A stretch of 5,842 nucleotides of DNA, taken from positions 1 to 5,842 of the forward strand of contig JAHAWR010000103.1 of the NCBI GenBank assembly GCA_018383835.1, given 5' to 3'. Position 1 is the first letter of the stretch. Each line of letters begins with the position of its first letter. This stretch comes from Candidatus Jordarchaeia archaeon (lineage in GTDB: Archaea; Asgardarchaeota; Jordiarchaeia; Jordiarchaeales; Freyrarchaeaceae). Under the pieces are notes generated by a model. That model had not been told where the DNA came from and did not search any database. It worked only from the letters and a program-made list of their open reading frames with translations. Positions 4,167 to 5,842 of this stretch are shown piece by piece. Both the position numbers and the translations under genes were made by a program.

Positions 4167-5842
4167 TTGGTTGCTTCAAAGGAGGAACTTAGGAGGAACT
4201 TCGGCAGGGACAAGTATGAAGTTGAACTTTTCAGGCAAGAGGGATTCGTCAGGAATAAGTGCGAGGTGTGCGGCGACTATTTCTGGACGTTAGACCCTGA
4301 CCGGAAGGACTGTGGCGACACGAAATGCGTCGGAGGATACCTTTTCTTGGGAAAGAAAACAGGTGGAGGATGGGACTTCCACGAGTCTATAGAAAAATGG
4401 TGCAGGTTTTTCGAGGAGAAGGGGCACAAAAGGATAAGAGCCTACCCAGTTGTCGCTAGGTGGAGGGATGACATTGCTTTTACCATCGCTTCGATAGCGA
4501 ACTTTCAGCCCTACGTGGTGGAGGGCGTCGTCAAGCCTCCTGCAAACCCGTTAGTTGTCCCGCAGCCATGCATAAGGTTTGGGGGGAAGGGGTTTTGCGA
4601 CGTAGATAACGTTGGCAGGACAGGAAGACATCTCTCTCTCTTCATCATGGGGGGTCAACATGCATTTAAGTATGATGAAGAAGGATACTGGATTGATAAG
4701 TGCATAGAGCTTAACTTCGAGTTTCTGACAAGGGTTCTCGGGCTTAGGATGGATGAAGTTACATATAAGGAGGACGTTTGGAGCGGTGGTGGAACGTTCG
4801 GTCCATCACTCGAAGCCTTCGGAAGAGGACTTGAAATAGTGAATAATGTATTTATGCAGTACGCGTTCAACCCGGATGGAAGCTGGAGGGAGCTCAAGAT
4901 AAAAGTTATAGACGTAGGCTGGGGGGTAGAGCGGATTGGCTGGTTCACACAGGGGACTCCAACAGTTTACGAGGTTGCGTTCGGTCCAGTCCTCGACTGG
5001 CTGAAGAGGGAAGCAGGGGTAAGTGTCGACGAGGATCTGCTACTCAAATACTTTGCTTTTGCAGGAGTTTTCGATGCAAGCGAAATGCAGGACTTCGAGA
5101 GGGTGATGCGTGAAGCCTCTTCTAGGCTTAGTGTTTCCCTCGATGAACTTAGAAGGCAATTGCTTCCTCTTGAAGCCCTCTACGCGATAGCCGACCACAC
5201 TCGCACTTTGGTTTTCGCGGTTTCAGACGGCGGCATCCCCTCAAACGTTGGAGGAGGTTATAACCTCCGCGTTATCCTTAGAAGAGCGCTAAGTTTAGAC
5301 AAGCTTCATGGGTTTGAAATAGACTTCATAGAGTTATTCCACAAGCAGATAGAATATTTTAGTAAAAGCTACCCACACCTAGAGGCTGCAGCTGAAATCA
5401 TAGAAGATATATTCATTGTTGAGAAGGAAAGATACCTACAGACAATAATCAAGGGACGTAAGCACGTTGAACGCCTCTTGAAGAGAGGAGACCCGTTGGA
5501 TACTGAAACCCTAATTAGGCTTTACGAGTCCAATGGAATTACGCCTGAAATGGTTCAAGAGATTGGAGAAGAGATGGGAATAAAGGTTGAAGTTCCGAGC
5601 AGCTTCTACTTGGAACTTGGTGGAAGACAGGAAAGGAAGGAAAAGGTCGCCACATCTACAGATGTGATAATTGATGAAAGTCTTTCGCCAACCAACCCGC
5701 TCTACTACGAGAAACCATACGACTTAGAGTTTACCGGGAAAGTTGTGGCTGTAACCGGACCTTATGTAGTTCTGGACAAAACATTGTTTTACCCTACGGG
5801 AGGAGGACAGCTTCACGACGTTGGCAGCCTCAACGGCGAGAT
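4167..5842 (+). CDS. alaS: Alanyl-tRNA synthetase, archaeal type (C-terminus beyond window)
   Basis: AlaRS charges tRNA-Ala with alanine and clears mischarged serine and glycine. The window holds 558 codons of a protein usually about 900 residues. The N-terminal extension typical of archaeal AlaRS carries four cysteines (C32, C35, C49, C54; CEVCGDYFWTLDPDRKDC), a likely zinc site. The class II core follows: motif 1 region DFHESIEKWCRFFEEKGHKR (70-89), motif 2 RWRDDIAFTIASIANFQPY (98-116), VPQPCIRFGGKGFCDVDNVG (131-150), RTGRHLSLFIMGGQHAF (151-167), the alanine pocket near VWSGGGTFGPSLEAFGRGLE (204-223), and motif 3 GWGVERIGWF (251-260). A helical tRNA-recognition region follows, including SNVGGGYNLRVILRRAL, and the editing domain begins at about 530 (LFYPTGGGQLHDVGSLNG). 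The HxxxH editing motif, its later Cys/His and the C-Ala domain lie past the window. It starts with TTG and is probably transcribed alone, divergent from the DUF434 gene. Confidence 0.96.
   Translation, partial: MVASKEELRRNFGRDKYEVELFRQEGFVRNKCEVCGDYFWTLDPDRKDCGDTKCVGGYLFLGKKTGGGWDFHESIEKWCRFFEEKGHKRIRAYPVVARWRDDIAFTIASIANFQPYVVEGVVKPPANPLVVPQPCIRFGGKGFCDVDNVGRTGRHLSLFIMGGQHAFKYDEEGYWIDKCIELNFEFLTRVLGLRMDEVTYKEDVWSGGGTFGPSLEAFGRGLEIVNNVFMQYAFNPDGSWRELKIKVIDVGWGVERIGWFTQGTPTVYEVAFGPVLDWLKREAGVSVDEDLLLKYFAFAGVFDASEMQDFERVMREASSRLSVSLDELRRQLLPLEALYAIADHTRTLVFAVSDGGIPSNVGGGYNLRVILRRALSLDKLHGFEIDFIELFHKQIEYFSKSYPHLEAAAEIIEDIFIVEKERYLQTIIKGRKHVERLLKRGDPLDTETLIRLYESNGITPEMVQEIGEEMGIKVEVPSSFYLELGGRQERKEKVATSTDVIIDESLSPTNPLYYEKPYDLEFTGKVVAVTGPYVVLDKTLFYPTGGGQLHDVGSLNGE
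4180..4201 (+). repeat. Perfect 11-bp tandem repeat at the alaS start
   Basis: AGGAGGAACTT occurs twice without a gap, in codons 5-12 of alaS. Since 11 is not a multiple of 3, the two copies are read in different frames (EEL, then RRNF). Confidence 0.8.

Noticed and set aside
4655..4948. Minus-strand frame of 97 codons
   Set aside because: Antisense shadow inside the certain alaS coding region.

Overview
The window comes from an archaeon, most likely a hyperthermophilic crenarchaeote of the Thermoproteales/Thermofilales type. The reasons are an archaeal-type alanyl-tRNA synthetase, SRP54 and ThiL genes, GTG and TTG starts behind GGTG-like ribosome binding sites, TATA-box promoters, and above all two tRNA genes broken up by several short introns outside the anticodon loop. 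That kind of tRNA gene is characteristic of Thermoproteales and relatives. The assignment to this group is an inference; the species cannot be read from the sequence.

Layout from left to right. 1-847 (minus) is the N and G domain part of srp54, cut by the window edge. 848-1280 has no intact gene but holds a short reading frame (953-1159, minus) whose end resembles the tail of an archaeal IS605-type TnpB protein. 1320-1442 (plus) is a tRNA-Thr(CGT) interrupted in the D loop and in the T loop. 1591-2027 (plus) is a small gene of unknown function with an NTF2-like appearance; its start is either frameshifted or non-canonical. 2091-3071 (plus) is thiL, thiamine-monophosphate kinase. 3080-3216 (minus) is a tRNA-Arg(TCT) with three introns, converging on thiL with an 8-base gap. 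3357-4016 (minus) is a DUF434 protein with a PIN-like domain. 4167-5842 (plus) is the first 558 codons of alaS, divergent from the DUF434 gene and cut by the window edge.

The genes form mostly single transcription units rather than an operon. Their roles are housekeeping: protein targeting (SRP54), translation (two tRNAs and AlaRS) and thiamine cofactor synthesis (ThiL).

The most interesting signal is in the tRNA genes. In tRNA-Thr the D-loop insert and the T-loop insert are complementary to each other over 11 base pairs with one bulge. They sit at two places that touch in the folded tRNA elbow, and the duplex would compete with the splice motif of the T-loop intron. In tRNA-Arg, the 29/30 and 59/60 introns can be drawn with textbook bulge-helix-bulge geometry, which fixes their ends to the base.
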